A DNA stretch of 64,000 bases from Enoplolaimus lenunculus (taxonomy: Eukaryota > Nematoda > Enoplea > Enoplida > Thoracostomopsidae), in the NCBI GenBank assembly GCA_030248215.1, contig JASANG010003962.1, forward strand, positions 1 to 64,000. Reading direction: 5' to 3'. Numbering within the stretch: position 1 is the first letter of the stretch; the number at the start of each line of letters is the position of its first letter. Shown piece by piece: positions 55,401 to 64,000 of this stretch. The notes under the pieces are model-generated. The model saw only the letters and a program-made list of their open reading frames with translations, made no database searches and had not been told where the DNA came from. A program made the position numbers and the translations under genes.

Positions 55401-58400
55401 AGTGCAATGGACGAAAGCTTTTCCCTGCGACAGACGAGCCCGTGTTGAGTTCGAAGGCGTGTTAAGCAAACGCAGGCGATTCTAGGGTGGGGTCCCCGAA
55501 GGCTGCGTGCTGTCGCCAACGCTTTTCCTGCTGTACTTCAACGATATACTGGACACCCTGCCGGAGGGTGCGTCCGCGTCGCTGTTCGCTGACGACTTAG
55601 CGCTCTGGGCCTCCGATGTTCCCATTGAAGCGGCAAACGGAGCCTTGCATGTTGCACTTGACAAAATTGCGAGCTGGACCGACCACTGGATAATGAAGCT
55701 CAACGTAGCGACGTGCGAAAGCACTCACTTCTCGAATCACCCACTGGAGACTGAAGCCAGACGGAAGCAGATCTCTGGATCAAAGACGAACCCATCCCTT
55801 TTGCCAGAAACCCCACGTTCTTGGGGGTCAAATTCGACCGCGTGTTATTCTTCGGAGCTCATATGGACAACCTGCGAGCCACGCTGATGAGCCGCCAGAA
55901 CGTGCTAAAGCCGTATCGGGCCGAGCCTGGATGTGCCAAAGAAGACCTTAGACAGCTGTTCCTCGGGTATGTACAGTCTGCCATGGAATACTGCGGAGCA
56001 GCCCGGATGCCCGGCGCAACGCCAAAGCCCCTAATAACGAAGCTGCAACCGATAATCAACGCCGGTGTCCGCATCATCCCAGGCTGCGCAAGAGGATCCC
56101 ACGAAGACCCCGTGCTTATACAAGCCAGCCTGCAACCGGTGGGGTCATAAGAGACAACCTGGCGGCAAAGGCAATTGAAAAGTCCTTCCGACTACCTCGG
56201 GACTGCTGCAGACCCACAGTAGCAGAAAACGCTACAAGACAGCGGCTCAAGCGACTGTCGTGGCGTACAGTCGGGACGAGAGTAGCAGACGAAGCCGGCG
56301 TGAAACATCTGGCAAGTGAGCCCCTGACATTAGGCGGCCCAATTGCCCGGACCAATGTGGCCATAACGGTCCACCACTACCTGCTCAGGGATTGTTCTAA
56401 CGGCGATCCTTCAGAAGAGCTGCACCAGCTGACGATGGAAACACTGATAGCGCAACCCGAACCGAACCTAGCGATATGGACTGATGGGGCAATGAAAAAT
56501 GGTTCTTCAGAAGATGGCAGCGGCGTTGTAATTGTGTCGGAGCAAGTCCAAACAGTGGAACTGAAAGCTCCGGCAGGCGCGGTGTGATCAAGCTAAAGTG
56601 CAAAGTGTAACGCACTATTAGAAGCACTACAATGGCTTTTAAAGCAGCCAAGAAAAGCAAGACCCTCGGCTACGGTCTACTCCGACTCCCAGAGCCTGCT
56701 TTCAACATCGGAGCAGGAACCGCATGAATTCAGCACTGCCCTGGAAGACAAAATCTGGCTTCTACTGCACGAGCTGAAGGGAACCCGCATTCAATGCCAA
56801 TGGGTACCGAGCAAGTTGCAAAGCCGAACTGGATTATACCGGAATCGGAATCGGCATCGGAACTACAAAATTTGTGGCTATACGGATAACTCGTATTGAT
56901 TCAGGATGTCTGTTGGCTGGCAACGATTCTCAAAAACGGCGCGTGAACAAAATGACAATCATTTTTGGTTCTGTAAATCTAAACTACAATCAATTATTGA
57001 TAAGTTACCTTATCGAAAACAAATTAATAGATAAATGATGCTGAATTTTTATACCACATATCACAACAAGTAGGTCTAAAATTAAAATGTGGAAATTCCG
57101 ATTCCGATTGCACAATCAATTTTGAAATTCTAATTGAAATCGGAATTCCGATTGCATCCTGGTACCGTGCCACGTGGGCGTAGAATGGAACAATCGAGTT
57201 GATAGCAGGGCAAGGAAGAAATGAACCTGCCGCAGATTGATGTAGAAACGAATTTTAAAACAGCCACTGCAGCCTCAAGCTTCATTCCCTCAACAAGTGG
57301 AAGAGATCCATCACGCACCAGTCGAACCCAAAGGGCCGCATGCAGCCTCCGCTCAGGGACAAGTACTCCGGCATGAGCTCCCGCGAGCGAAGGGTGTTGT
57401 CTCAACTCAGAGCAAGAGCGCACTGCCCAATCCTGATGGCGTACAGGCACAGAACCGATGACAACACATCGCCGACCAGCATTTAGTGCGGTCTGAGTGA
57501 CTACACGCCGGAGCACCTGATAAGCTGCCGCCACCACACAGCATCACCTGACGCACCTGGGCCTGAATGCATATCTGGACGACCTGTGGCTACGACCGTC
57601 CAGCTTGATCAAGTTCCTAGAAAATGGGGCCACACAGAACAAACTGGAAACCCGTTGACACCCTAGTGTATATGTATATACGTACGTGCATTTCAGGAAT
57701 CCAACATGAACAGTGTTTTACCGGAGCAGGAATTAAATTTCTCAGCAGGAACCGGAATTGAAAATAATTTTTATCACCAAAATACTGTTGACTTTTTGAA
57801 AACTTGCCAAAATCGCTCAAGCGAATTTTCAGCTATATCATCATCACGTTTTGCGAAAGCACATGAGAAACTGTTTATAACAGGGTTGTTTTTTCCGGAA
57901 CAAAATGACAGGAAACAAACGAATTTTTTCCATTTTTTTCCGGAAAAAATGAAAAAAATTTATTCTCTGTCTGAGCGATCGGTTAGCCCACCCTTAGCCG
58001 TCTTTTGCCCAAAAATGCTTGCATTTTTAAAGTTTTTTGCATATTTTTGAGCTTCTGATGACATCCTGTGATCATTCCATGCCCAAATCAGAATTTCTGA
58101 AAAATTAGATTTTTAGGGCCACAAGTTCAGTCCCCTGGGACCCAAAATTTTTTTCGATAAGTTGGATAAATTAATTATGTATCACTGACTCGTCAGGCAG
58201 ACGTCTGATTGGGAAATATTTAACAATGTTCGTCTTAGCTCTGCAACCTGTGTCAAATGGTATATAATTTATATAATTTTTCGACAAAGACATTTTGAGT
58301 ACCTTAAAATTCGAATTTCTTAAAAATTTAAGTTTTGGCATATCCCAATATACTTTGGGTTATTTCTGACACCGAAGCCTCTGAATTGCTGCAACCTCGC

Positions 58401-60594
58401 AAGCAAAGCGAGGTTGGAGCTAGACGTATTTTTGTGTTATATCATACGGTAAAAGCAAGCTTTCAATTTTGAGCACCATAACTTTGGCCCCACTGTCGAC
58501 GAAACCTTGTGAGTGAACCAAACAAGTTGCATATGTATTACATTGAATCCCGTTGCAAAGTTTAAATCTGAAATCCATTTATATATTCATATGCTGCACT
58601 GTTAATGTGTTGCATGAAAAATAGTTACATGTCATCGAAAAACGTTATTTTATATCATATTTATGTACCTGATACTTATATTTAAGAATCGTTTTATTCA
58701 TTTTATTGATTGTTTAGCTTTTTAACTATCAAGTTTTCCAAATTCTACAAAAACATGAGTCAAATACTTTAAAATATTATCAATTTATAGATGAAAAAAA
58801 TTTGTGAACAGAACTTGTGCTTCAGCAACAGTTTTGACAAGTAAAATTTACATTTTTAAGCTTATTAATCACAATTTGCCATGAAACCGTAAAAATACAG
58901 TTACAGTTTCCTTTATCTTTCACCGCCGAGACAGGAATTGAATTTTTGCACGAATTCGCCTTGAACCTTAATATTATGTGCGTATATATTTATTATACCA
59001 ACGTAAACGTTAATGCTATTACCTATAAAGCACTGACTATTTTTCGCGGCTATAGTGCATAACGGAACCTGTTGACAATCGGGAACTCATGTACGAAATT
59101 ACATAGTTCGGTTGGCCTGAACTAGTAGAACTTGAGCACAAGGTTTATGCTAAAATAATACGCTTGTCTTAAGAATAAAAGTATTTCCAAAGTCGAAATA
59201 ATGCACGTAAGTATACAGTTCAATTGCTTTAAAATATATATGCTGACCCTTTTTTGCTTACCTTTATACGATGATTTTAAATGCGGGGATGACGGTGGAC
59301 TTTCCGAGTTCGAACGTACAGACTGCACGGTGATAATTGGGCGAAAATCTGAAAGCAAAAGTGTGAATGATGCAAATTGTCGAACTTAACTCAAATAGGA
59401 AATAATGAACAAATACTTTTGCATATTCACCTTGTTAAAACTTAAATAAGTGACACAAAAAATGGCGTTGATGAATTTCGCGATACTGTACATACCATGC
59501 TACAGTTTTCACGCATAGAAATATATGTGATTGCCTCTACTTCGTCTGTGTTCGCAGCTTTATAACGTACTTGAGTTTTTTCTAGTTCGTGTAAAGTCAC
59601 TGGTCAAATAACAATATTGTAACCGCGTTTGCAAACAATTGAAAATTAAATACTAGACAGGATGGGTGGTCTCGGTTAGAAACCGAGACTGAGACCGAAA
59701 GGTGACAACCAAAACGGGCCATGAATCTCTCGGACTCGGTCTCGCTCAATTTTTGGTAATCACCGAAAAAAAAATAAAAATTTTCAAAATAAATTATCTC
59801 TAATAATTTTTCGCAGTTTTTTGTGTTTTTTATAATTTTTAATGTTTTTTCAGAATATCTTTTCATAATTATTATGCAAATATGAAAATTTACAAATTCA
59901 CTGCGAAATTTTATTCAACAGACATCACTTATATACTTCAACAATACAGCGATATAGTTGCTGAATCCTCAACTCTGATTTCGGTTCCTGACAATCTAGA
60001 CTCAAATAACCGAGACCTGCCAGATACCGATACTTGCGGAGACCGACACTCCCGTCCCTGATACTAGACAATCACTAGCATGTGCCGTCGGGTTTATGGT
60101 CGCAGTAATAGAAAACATTAGATTACGATGAAGTTTCTAAACGCAATCATAATAATTGCATTCTGTTCGTGAGTGAACAAGTTGCTTATGGTTCAAACGC
60201 TATACTAACTTGTAGGACTTGAAATACATATGTTTTGTTTACAACCAGCAATTTGTTTCAGCTTCAGTTTGCTTCTGTGAAATTTTCCTTGTCGTTCGAA
60301 GGGCGCTGGTTGCTCGCATGCATCACATCCGATTGCCGGTTGAGGAAAAAGGGCAACTTTGAGCTCATGGTGTAAAATGTCAATTGCCCGCTGATTAATG
60401 ATGTTTAACAGGCTTTGTAACCGAACATTCGCCATCTCGATCTGTTCTGCTAAAGACTTTTCATATGCAGATCGTTCATTCTCAAGCTGTTGTTGTAAGC
60501 GTGCAATAAAAGCTTCTCTCGCATCGAGCACTCTTTGGCGGTCGCTTAACCTTTCTTGTTCAGCACAGAGTTGTTCCTCACGACAATGAACTTC
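43443..60594 (-). CDS. Large coiled-coil, Ser/Thr-rich protein, 3' four exons (family unknown)
   Basis: Four minus-strand exons join in matching phase: 60210-60594 (begins phase 0, ends phase 1), 59262-59348 (phase 1 to 1), 48372-48938 (phase 1 to 1) and 43443-46054, giving 1216 residues plus the stop. The first encodes a charged coiled coil (EEQLCAEQERLSDRQRVLDA) and a DILHHELKVALFPQP stretch with a CDAC motif. The second gives ITVQSVRSNSESPPSSPHLK. The third opens with DKDMAAFTLPRRRTPIGQGL. The last is an 870-codon Ser/Thr/Asn-rich exon with a poly-Thr run near its start, ending STGGSSSHLGV. Donors are GTTAGT, GTAAGC and GTTGGT; acceptors TTTGTAG, CTTTCAG, TTTGCAG and TTTTAG. I do not recognise the family; a cytoskeletal or scaffold role is only a guess from composition. 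The 5' exons lie beyond 60.6 kb or outside the window. Confidence 0.78.
46055..48371 (-). other. Intron of the coiled-coil gene with minisatellite
   Basis: The intron runs from the GTTGGT donor to the TTTTAG acceptor. Most of 46480-48010 has AACCGCGGTT / GCGATCGC vocabulary like the MITE at 14170-14420, and an end-like TTAATTTTGTCAGCGACCG lies near 48000. The minisatellite may have grown inside such an element. Confidence 0.6.
46870..47590. repeat. 24-bp minisatellite, about 30 units
   Basis: Units of the form GCTAAAATTGCGGTTACAGA plus CGYG repeat with period 24 and small changes. A higher-order repeat is visible, because a block with GGATATAGACGCCACCACTA appears twice about 130 bases apart (near 46965 and 47086). 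Because the period is a multiple of three, open frames occur on both strands; these are not genes. Confidence 0.9.
49028..49359. mobile_element. hAT-like MITE, CAGGGTGCAACCGG family
   Basis: The ends CAGGGTGCAACCGGAATT and CTCCGGTTGCATCTTG are flanked by CCCCATAC and CCCCACAC, a 7-of-8 duplication. Confidence 0.82.
49369..49779. mobile_element. hAT-like MITE, CAAGGTGCAAAGCGG subtype, exact 8-bp duplication
   Basis: The ends CAAGGTGCAAAGCGGAACTG and ACTTGCGGTTGCACCTTG are flanked on both sides by CCCACACC. This site overlaps the target duplication of the neighbouring element at 49028-49359. The copy at 56812-57161 is of the same subtype. Confidence 0.88.
49788..51065. other. Intron sequence without recognised features
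   Basis: AT-rich; only a short TAAGCC/TTAGGC-type patch at 50870-50935 stands out. Confidence 0.4.
51066..52370 (+). mobile_element. MITE (CTGTAGTGACCC family) split by a Helitron-like insertion
   Basis: The family sequence runs from about 51066 to 51305 and resumes at 52253 (TAATTGACATTTATGGACTC). Joining the halves gives CAATTAGGGATAATTGACAT, the sequence found in other copies, with no lost or duplicated base. Both outer ends are eroded. Confidence 0.75.
51306..52252 (-). mobile_element. Helitron-like non-autonomous element, copy D, nested in a MITE
   Basis: It begins (plus strand) CCAGTCGTAGTGGGACTAC and ends CGCTTCGCTCAA. Read on the minus strand it starts TTGAGCG after A and ends CTGG before T. 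The intact MITE copies supply the empty site and show insertion between A and T with no target duplication, which is the Helitron signature. Five ATGCAAAT-type words occur, one in each internal repeat. Confidence 0.82.
52408..52849. mobile_element. hAT-like MITE, CAGGGTGCAACCGG family
   Basis: The ends CAGGGCGCAACCGGAACTCC and TTTCGGTTGCACCCTAG are flanked by TTTATAT on both sides, within one base of alignment. Confidence 0.78.
52945..53260. repeat. Partial tandem copy of the preceding MITE
   Basis: From TTTTTTAAGTTTGCTAATC to the end GTTTGCACCC it repeats 52505-52848 with several per cent difference. The flank TTGTTTATATGTATAT is also repeated. A short GGATATC/CCGGAACC-rich segment lies between the two. 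Confidence 0.75.
53325..57660 (+). mobile_element. Dead LINE of Ingi/I type (APE endonuclease, RT, RNase H)
   Basis: The domain order is that of RNase H-bearing LINEs. The endonuclease begins at about 53730 (LVWNANR, then AVLQETD) with GDVNAYSPAW near 54165. The reverse transcriptase begins at about 54950 and includes STKSAPGEDGL in part, LIDFSRAFDTMW near 55320, a GGVPEGCVLSP-type block near 55490-55515 and SLFADDLALWA near 55580. The RNase H starts with AIWTDGAMKN near 56475 and its WVP...CHVGVEWN end is at 56800-57195, split by a nested MITE. At least ten stops and frame changes are spread over the element, so it is long dead. It reads opposite to the host gene whose intron it occupies. 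The 5' start is set where GC-rich sequence begins; the 3' end near TGTATATGTATATACG is approximate. Confidence 0.85.
56812..57161. mobile_element. hAT-like MITE nested in the RNase H region of the dead LINE
   Basis: The ends CAAGTTGCAAAGCCGAACTG and ATTCCGATTGCATCCTG are flanked by GTACCGAG and GTACCGTG (7 of 8). Removing the MITE and one flank restores a continuous RNase H WVP-CHVG segment, so the insertion point is certain. Confidence 0.87.
57881..58700 (+). mobile_element. hAT-like element, CAGGGTTGT family, 3'-truncated
   Basis: It starts CAGGGTTGTTTTTTCCGG and follows the copy at 27205-28227 up to about AAGAATCGTTT near 58695; the right end is missing. A CCGGAACCGGAATT fragment of another MITE family lies just upstream at about 57718-57770. 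Confidence 0.7.
58701..59255. other. Intron sequence without recognised features
   Basis: AT-rich and unassigned, directly preceding (on the plus strand) the 87-base exon of the coiled-coil gene. Confidence 0.35.
59658..60060. mobile_element. hAT-like MITE with exact 8-bp duplication, in the coiled-coil gene intron
   Basis: The ends CAGGATGGGTGGTCTCGG and CACTCCCGTCCCTG are flanked on both sides by ATACTAGA. GAGACCGAGACC-type words are near both ends. A related end is at 16790-16838. Confidence 0.88.
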
Positions 60595-60779
60595 CTACAA
60601 ACTCAACAATAAAACATTAACTTGAACACTGCAAAGAAAATTTTACACTTTGAAATAGACTCGTTTATAGAAAGTTAATTTACGAGTTTTTCATAAAAGT
60701 TGACACGTCACAGGAACAAACAATAGTCATATTGCGTTCATTACACTTGACTTAATAGGTATCCAATTTTATGAGTTTT

Positions 60780-62135
60780 TTCGGATCATATGGAAGACGC
60801 CTGTGCGTGGCGAATCTACCGCGACAAAACTTCAACACCCATCTGCAGCGGAAATCGCTCAAAGGGTTTCCACTCCCCCCTCCATCATCACGTCAAATCA
60901 ACCATGTCTATGTTTTCAGATCAGCCCATGCCGGCAACGCTGATCCGTATTGTACTCCAGATAGTCGGTATTGAACGCAACTTTGGCCCCACTAGGTCTC
61001 CCAGTACTAGTGCTTGCCTTTGTGCCGTATGTAACTATCCAAGCACATGAAGAACAAGTTGCCACATCAAAGTTACGAAACAGGACAGATCGATCGTTAA
61101 AGAAGTGACACGATCTTATCAGGATGTGTGTATTTGTGGACGTAAACCTAAGGATGCAACAGTCGCTGACTTTGACAAATCCTCTGTGTGTGTCCCCTTC
61201 ACCAGTGGTGAACTCCGCTATGCCCTAAGCGTTTTAAAACAAATGGGGCACCTGGTGACGACAGAGTCTCGAACCAAACGATCCGTAATCTGTTGCCACC
61301 AGCCGTCGACACGCTACTCCAGATTTATAACACCACACTGCAATAGTCAACATTCCCATCGATATGGAAAAAGGCAACAATTATCCCAATCCTCAAATAG
61401 GATAAGAATGCGCAATGCTATCGTCGTACCGAACCATTTGTTTGACTGCATGCCTTGGTAAAGTGCTTGAACGGCTTATCAAAGAACGCGTTGTGTTCCT
61501 GCTTGAAAAATTGTGCAAACTGCAAAAACCATGCGGTATTTCGCCGCCTCCGCTTAACGCAGGATCAAGTACTATGGATGAGGCAAGACATCCTCGACAA
61601 CTTAAACTATAAACGACCTGCACGCCGTGCAGTTTTAGCAGTAATCGACTTCTCGCCCGCGTTTGATACCGTTTGCTTGGTTGGTCTACAATACAAATTA
61701 CGTGACCATGACATTCCGTTGTGCCTCGCTTGGTGTTTAAAGTCTTTCCTGGAAGATCGACGAACTCGAAGACTTCGCGCTGGCACACCTCAAGGTTCAG
61801 TTATTTCTCCAACGTTGTTCCTGATCTTCATCAATTATCTAGTAGCAAATATACCACAAACAGTTGAAGCTTTCGTATTTGCTGATGATCCAGCTCTATG
61901 GTGTAGCCACAGCAACCCAACCATAGCAGCAAAACAGCTTCAGCAGGGCATCGATGTGCTAGAACAGTGGGCGTCGAAATGGAAAATGACTGTCAACATC
62001 TCCAAAAGTACCGTAGCCTTCTTTTCAACTTCAACAAAAGATGCTAAGCACTTTCGGCAAGACGTTAAATACAAAGATGTGCCGCTGCAATATTGCGCCA
62101 CTCCCACGTTTCTGGGCGTCATCTGTGACTGAAAA
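60780..62135 (+). mobile_element. Dead LINE fragment with decayed 2A motif and reverse transcriptase
   Basis: The 5' part (to about 61048) encodes VGIERNFGPTR followed by CLCAVCNY, the place where related LINEs carry a GDxExNPGP 2A motif followed by a Cys-rich finger. The endonuclease domain is absent, so a large internal deletion lies near 61050-61085. The reverse transcriptase follows: FTSGELRYALSVLKQMG near 61200, LTACLGKVLERLIKERV near 61440 in one frame, VIDFSPAFDTVCLVGL near 61640, GTPQGSVISPTLFLIFIN near 61785 and the catalytic FADD at about 61880 (followed by PALW). Several frame changes are present. It is truncated after the palm domain. Confidence 0.85.
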
Positions 62136-62679
62136 ATGTCTCTCTTAGCTCACGTTAACGCTACAAGCAAAGACCTGAATAAACAATACAAAAGCAAAGA
62201 TCACCCCTGTACTGGCTTCTCCACAGCGGGGGGATGACCCCCCAGCACTTTTCGAAATTTTCATTTTTCCCACGGCGAAAATTTTGCCGCCCCCCGGAAA
62301 GGCCTCCCGGCGAATTTTCGGCCGCCCCCCAGCAAAGTTTTTTGCTGGGGGCCCCAGGAACTTTCTAAGCCAAAACTTTTCAATGTTAAAACATAAAGAC
62401 CTGGACTTTTTTTGAGGCGGACATTCGGCAAAATGTGATTTTATATTACGCTGAGTACTCATAATTTTTAATAGCGTTACAAATATCGGCAGTAACTAGT
62501 ACAATCCAATAACGAACTGAAAAAGCACAATTATATATAGACCGTTTCAGGGCATACAGCATTCGAAAGTACATTGCAGCAACAAGTTCAACCCGCCTGA
62601 GCCTTATGATAAACTGAAGCTATGACTAATATATAAAATATAATCACAGTTTCAATTATAGATTATCTATATTTTATCA
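62136..62679. other. Stretch with a GC-rich hairpin cluster, no gene
   Basis: From about 62220 to 62350 there are C-runs and G-runs that pair locally, for example CCCCCCAGCAAAG with TTTGCTGGGGG and GCGGGGGGATG with the following CCCCCC. The rest is AT-rich without features. Confidence 0.5.
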
Positions 62680-64000
62680 TAGGGACACGGTAGTGTCACT
62701 ATTATATGTTTCTTCCAAAAGTGTTCACGTCTGTCTTATGTTTCTATCAAAAGTCTATTTTTTTTAATATTCTGTTTTGGTGGTATTTATATACAAACGT
62801 ATGTCATTCAAGATCATGGCAACCGGTGTTCATGCGCTATATTTAAAGAAAAAATTGTCGAAGTATTAAACGTAAACGTTTTCATAAGAATCGGAAGCGC
62901 AAAGTTTCGCCTTCGTATTTGGATTCAAATCTTGTCGCAAGGTGTTCTACAGAATCGTAGATTGTAACAATCCAATTTTTATGTGCTACATAAGTTATCT
63001 CAACCATATACGTTAAGCTATTTATTTAACGAAAATACTATTGTTTAGTACGTGTATATGCGAAACATGTAAAGTTGACAATTACGAAAAACATTTGCTT
63101 ATATATGATTACAAATTAGTAACATAGCTATTTTTTATGTGTATTTTTTGCCAAGGCGCGTTTTTGAAAACGTAGACGTAACCTCAAGTTGTCGAAAACT
63201 GTTTATTTACGAGCTAGAACCTTATGGCTGCAAAGCTTTCCATTCAAAGTGGTGGTCCCTTAAAGTTTAACATTTTATTATATAAAACATACAAACCTTC
63301 TCCAAATTTGTGCAACGAATAACATTAGTAAAGCTTATATTTTGCGAATATGTGAATGATAGAGACTCTTTATAAATTTGTGCGTGTTTCAATAATTTTT
63401 TCGGGCATCTCTTGAATCGTTAGCCATGCAAATATGAAAATAGTACCGTTGAACGCGGCTCGTCGAGATCTGTGTGACGCCGTGGTGGATGCAGGAATTT
63501 CAAAAGGATCGGTCGCTCAACGTATAATGCTGCAAAAAAGACGAGAGCGAAGTCGAACGCTAATTTAATGCTGAATCTTAATGCAAAACCTTTCTCTTGA
63601 TTCAAGTTGTGGTGGTTCAGGCCGGAGTGGCACCCACTGCATCCGCCAGTGGTATGAGAGACACTTTTTATTTAATTCGTAGTAGGTGCCTAGATTATAG
63701 TTGCGGATTCGCAGTTTTGACTGGGGATGGAATTGCATTATTAGAATTTCTTGTACAATTAAGAGGAAACGAACGAAAGTGTGTTTTAAGCAATTTTCCA
63801 CGTCCGCATGTTGATCCAAATGCGTATTCAGCATGTTTCACAAAATATTTGTTGCAGCCATATTTTTATATGCTGCGCATTCCAATTATATATTTAACGC
63901 AATTCATGTGTGCAATACAAAATTGAAAGTATCGGAATCAGTATTCTTCCAAAATACCGATTCAATACCGATACCGATGTATTGGTTCCACACAACTATG
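62680..64000 (-). repeat. 1.65 kb repeat, copy 2, inverted relative to copy 1, runs to the window edge
   Basis: It matches 37938-39590 in reverse orientation from TAGGGACACGGTAGTGTC to the AACCAATACATCGGTATCGG end. About 325 bases present in copy 1 are missing at the TATAATCTAGG junction (near 63695). The window ends inside or at the end of the element. Confidence 0.82.

Larger units (their letters stand above)
48939..59261 (-). other. 10.3 kb intron of the coiled-coil gene filled with mobile elements
   Basis: The intron is bounded by the GTAAGC donor at 59256-59261 and the TTTGCAG acceptor at 48939. It contains two adjacent hAT-like MITEs, a TA MITE split by a Helitron-like copy, duplicated hAT-like MITEs, a dead LINE with a nested MITE and a CAGGGTTGT element. 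No host exon was found inside it. Confidence 0.65.

Noticed and set aside
60205-60210. TAG stop as the C-terminus of the coiled-coil protein
   Set aside because: A GTTAGT donor overlaps it, and splicing there matches the phase of the next two exons exactly.
1-64000. LTR retrotransposons, Polintons or other capsid-bearing elements
   Set aside because: No long terminal direct repeats, gag, integrase, protease, capsid or packaging-ATPase signatures were seen; all reverse transcriptases found are of LINE type.

Overview
The window reads as AT-rich nuclear DNA from an invertebrate metazoan. Host genes are split by spliceosomal introns. They include a SUN-domain protein and a mitochondrial uncoupling-protein-4 orthologue, and the genes lie among very dense non-autonomous DNA transposons and APE-type LINEs. 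There are no operons, bacterial signals or CRISPR arrays. The species cannot be named from the sequence. LINEs with 2A-like motifs are known from several invertebrate lineages and would fit.

Layout. (1) 1-4307, minus: an apparently intact LINE with one 1407-codon ORF carrying a 2A-like motif, APE endonuclease, reverse transcriptase and four C2H2 fingers. (2) 4480-5796, minus: four phase-compatible exons of an unrecognised host gene. Its last visible exon could splice in frame into the start of the LINE ORF. (3) 6285-7590: a degenerate TTAGGC/TTAAGC-rich array. (4) 9121-15582, plus: the C-terminal coiled coil and complete SUN domain of a SUN gene in six exons, with introns filled by hAT-like and TA-flanked MITEs. 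(5) 18639-23539: a large inverted duplication with two 1.7 kb arms bounded by one MITE family, each arm holding a dead psq-type helix-turn-helix gene. (6) 28685-33300, plus: UCP4/SLC25A27 in four exons. Its third intron holds a Helitron-like element and a TTAA-flanked MITE with a tRNA-like core. (7) 34-43 kb: repeats only, including a MITE with five copies of a CATATG-centred palindrome. (8) 43443-60594, minus: the 3' part of a large coiled-coil, Ser/Thr-rich gene whose 10 kb intron contains a dead Ingi/I-type LINE, hAT MITEs and a second Helitron-like copy nested in a MITE. (9) 60.8-62.1 kb: a dead LINE with a decayed 2A motif. (10) 62680-64000: an inverted copy of the 1.65 kb repeat at 37938-39590.

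The three recognised or structured host genes do not form an obvious pathway: one is nuclear-envelope, one is mitochondrial and one is unknown. What the window shows best is the mobile-element ecology. Target-site signatures can be read directly: TA for the CTGTAGTGACCC MITEs, TTAA for the CCCTTT MITEs, 8 bp for the CAGGG hAT-like MITEs, and an A/T site without duplication for the Helitron-like family. Nested insertions give relative ages. The most unusual items are the in-frame splice potential between a host gene and a 2A-bearing LINE, the tRNA-like cores inside TTAA MITEs, and the inversion-isomer structure of the large palindrome.
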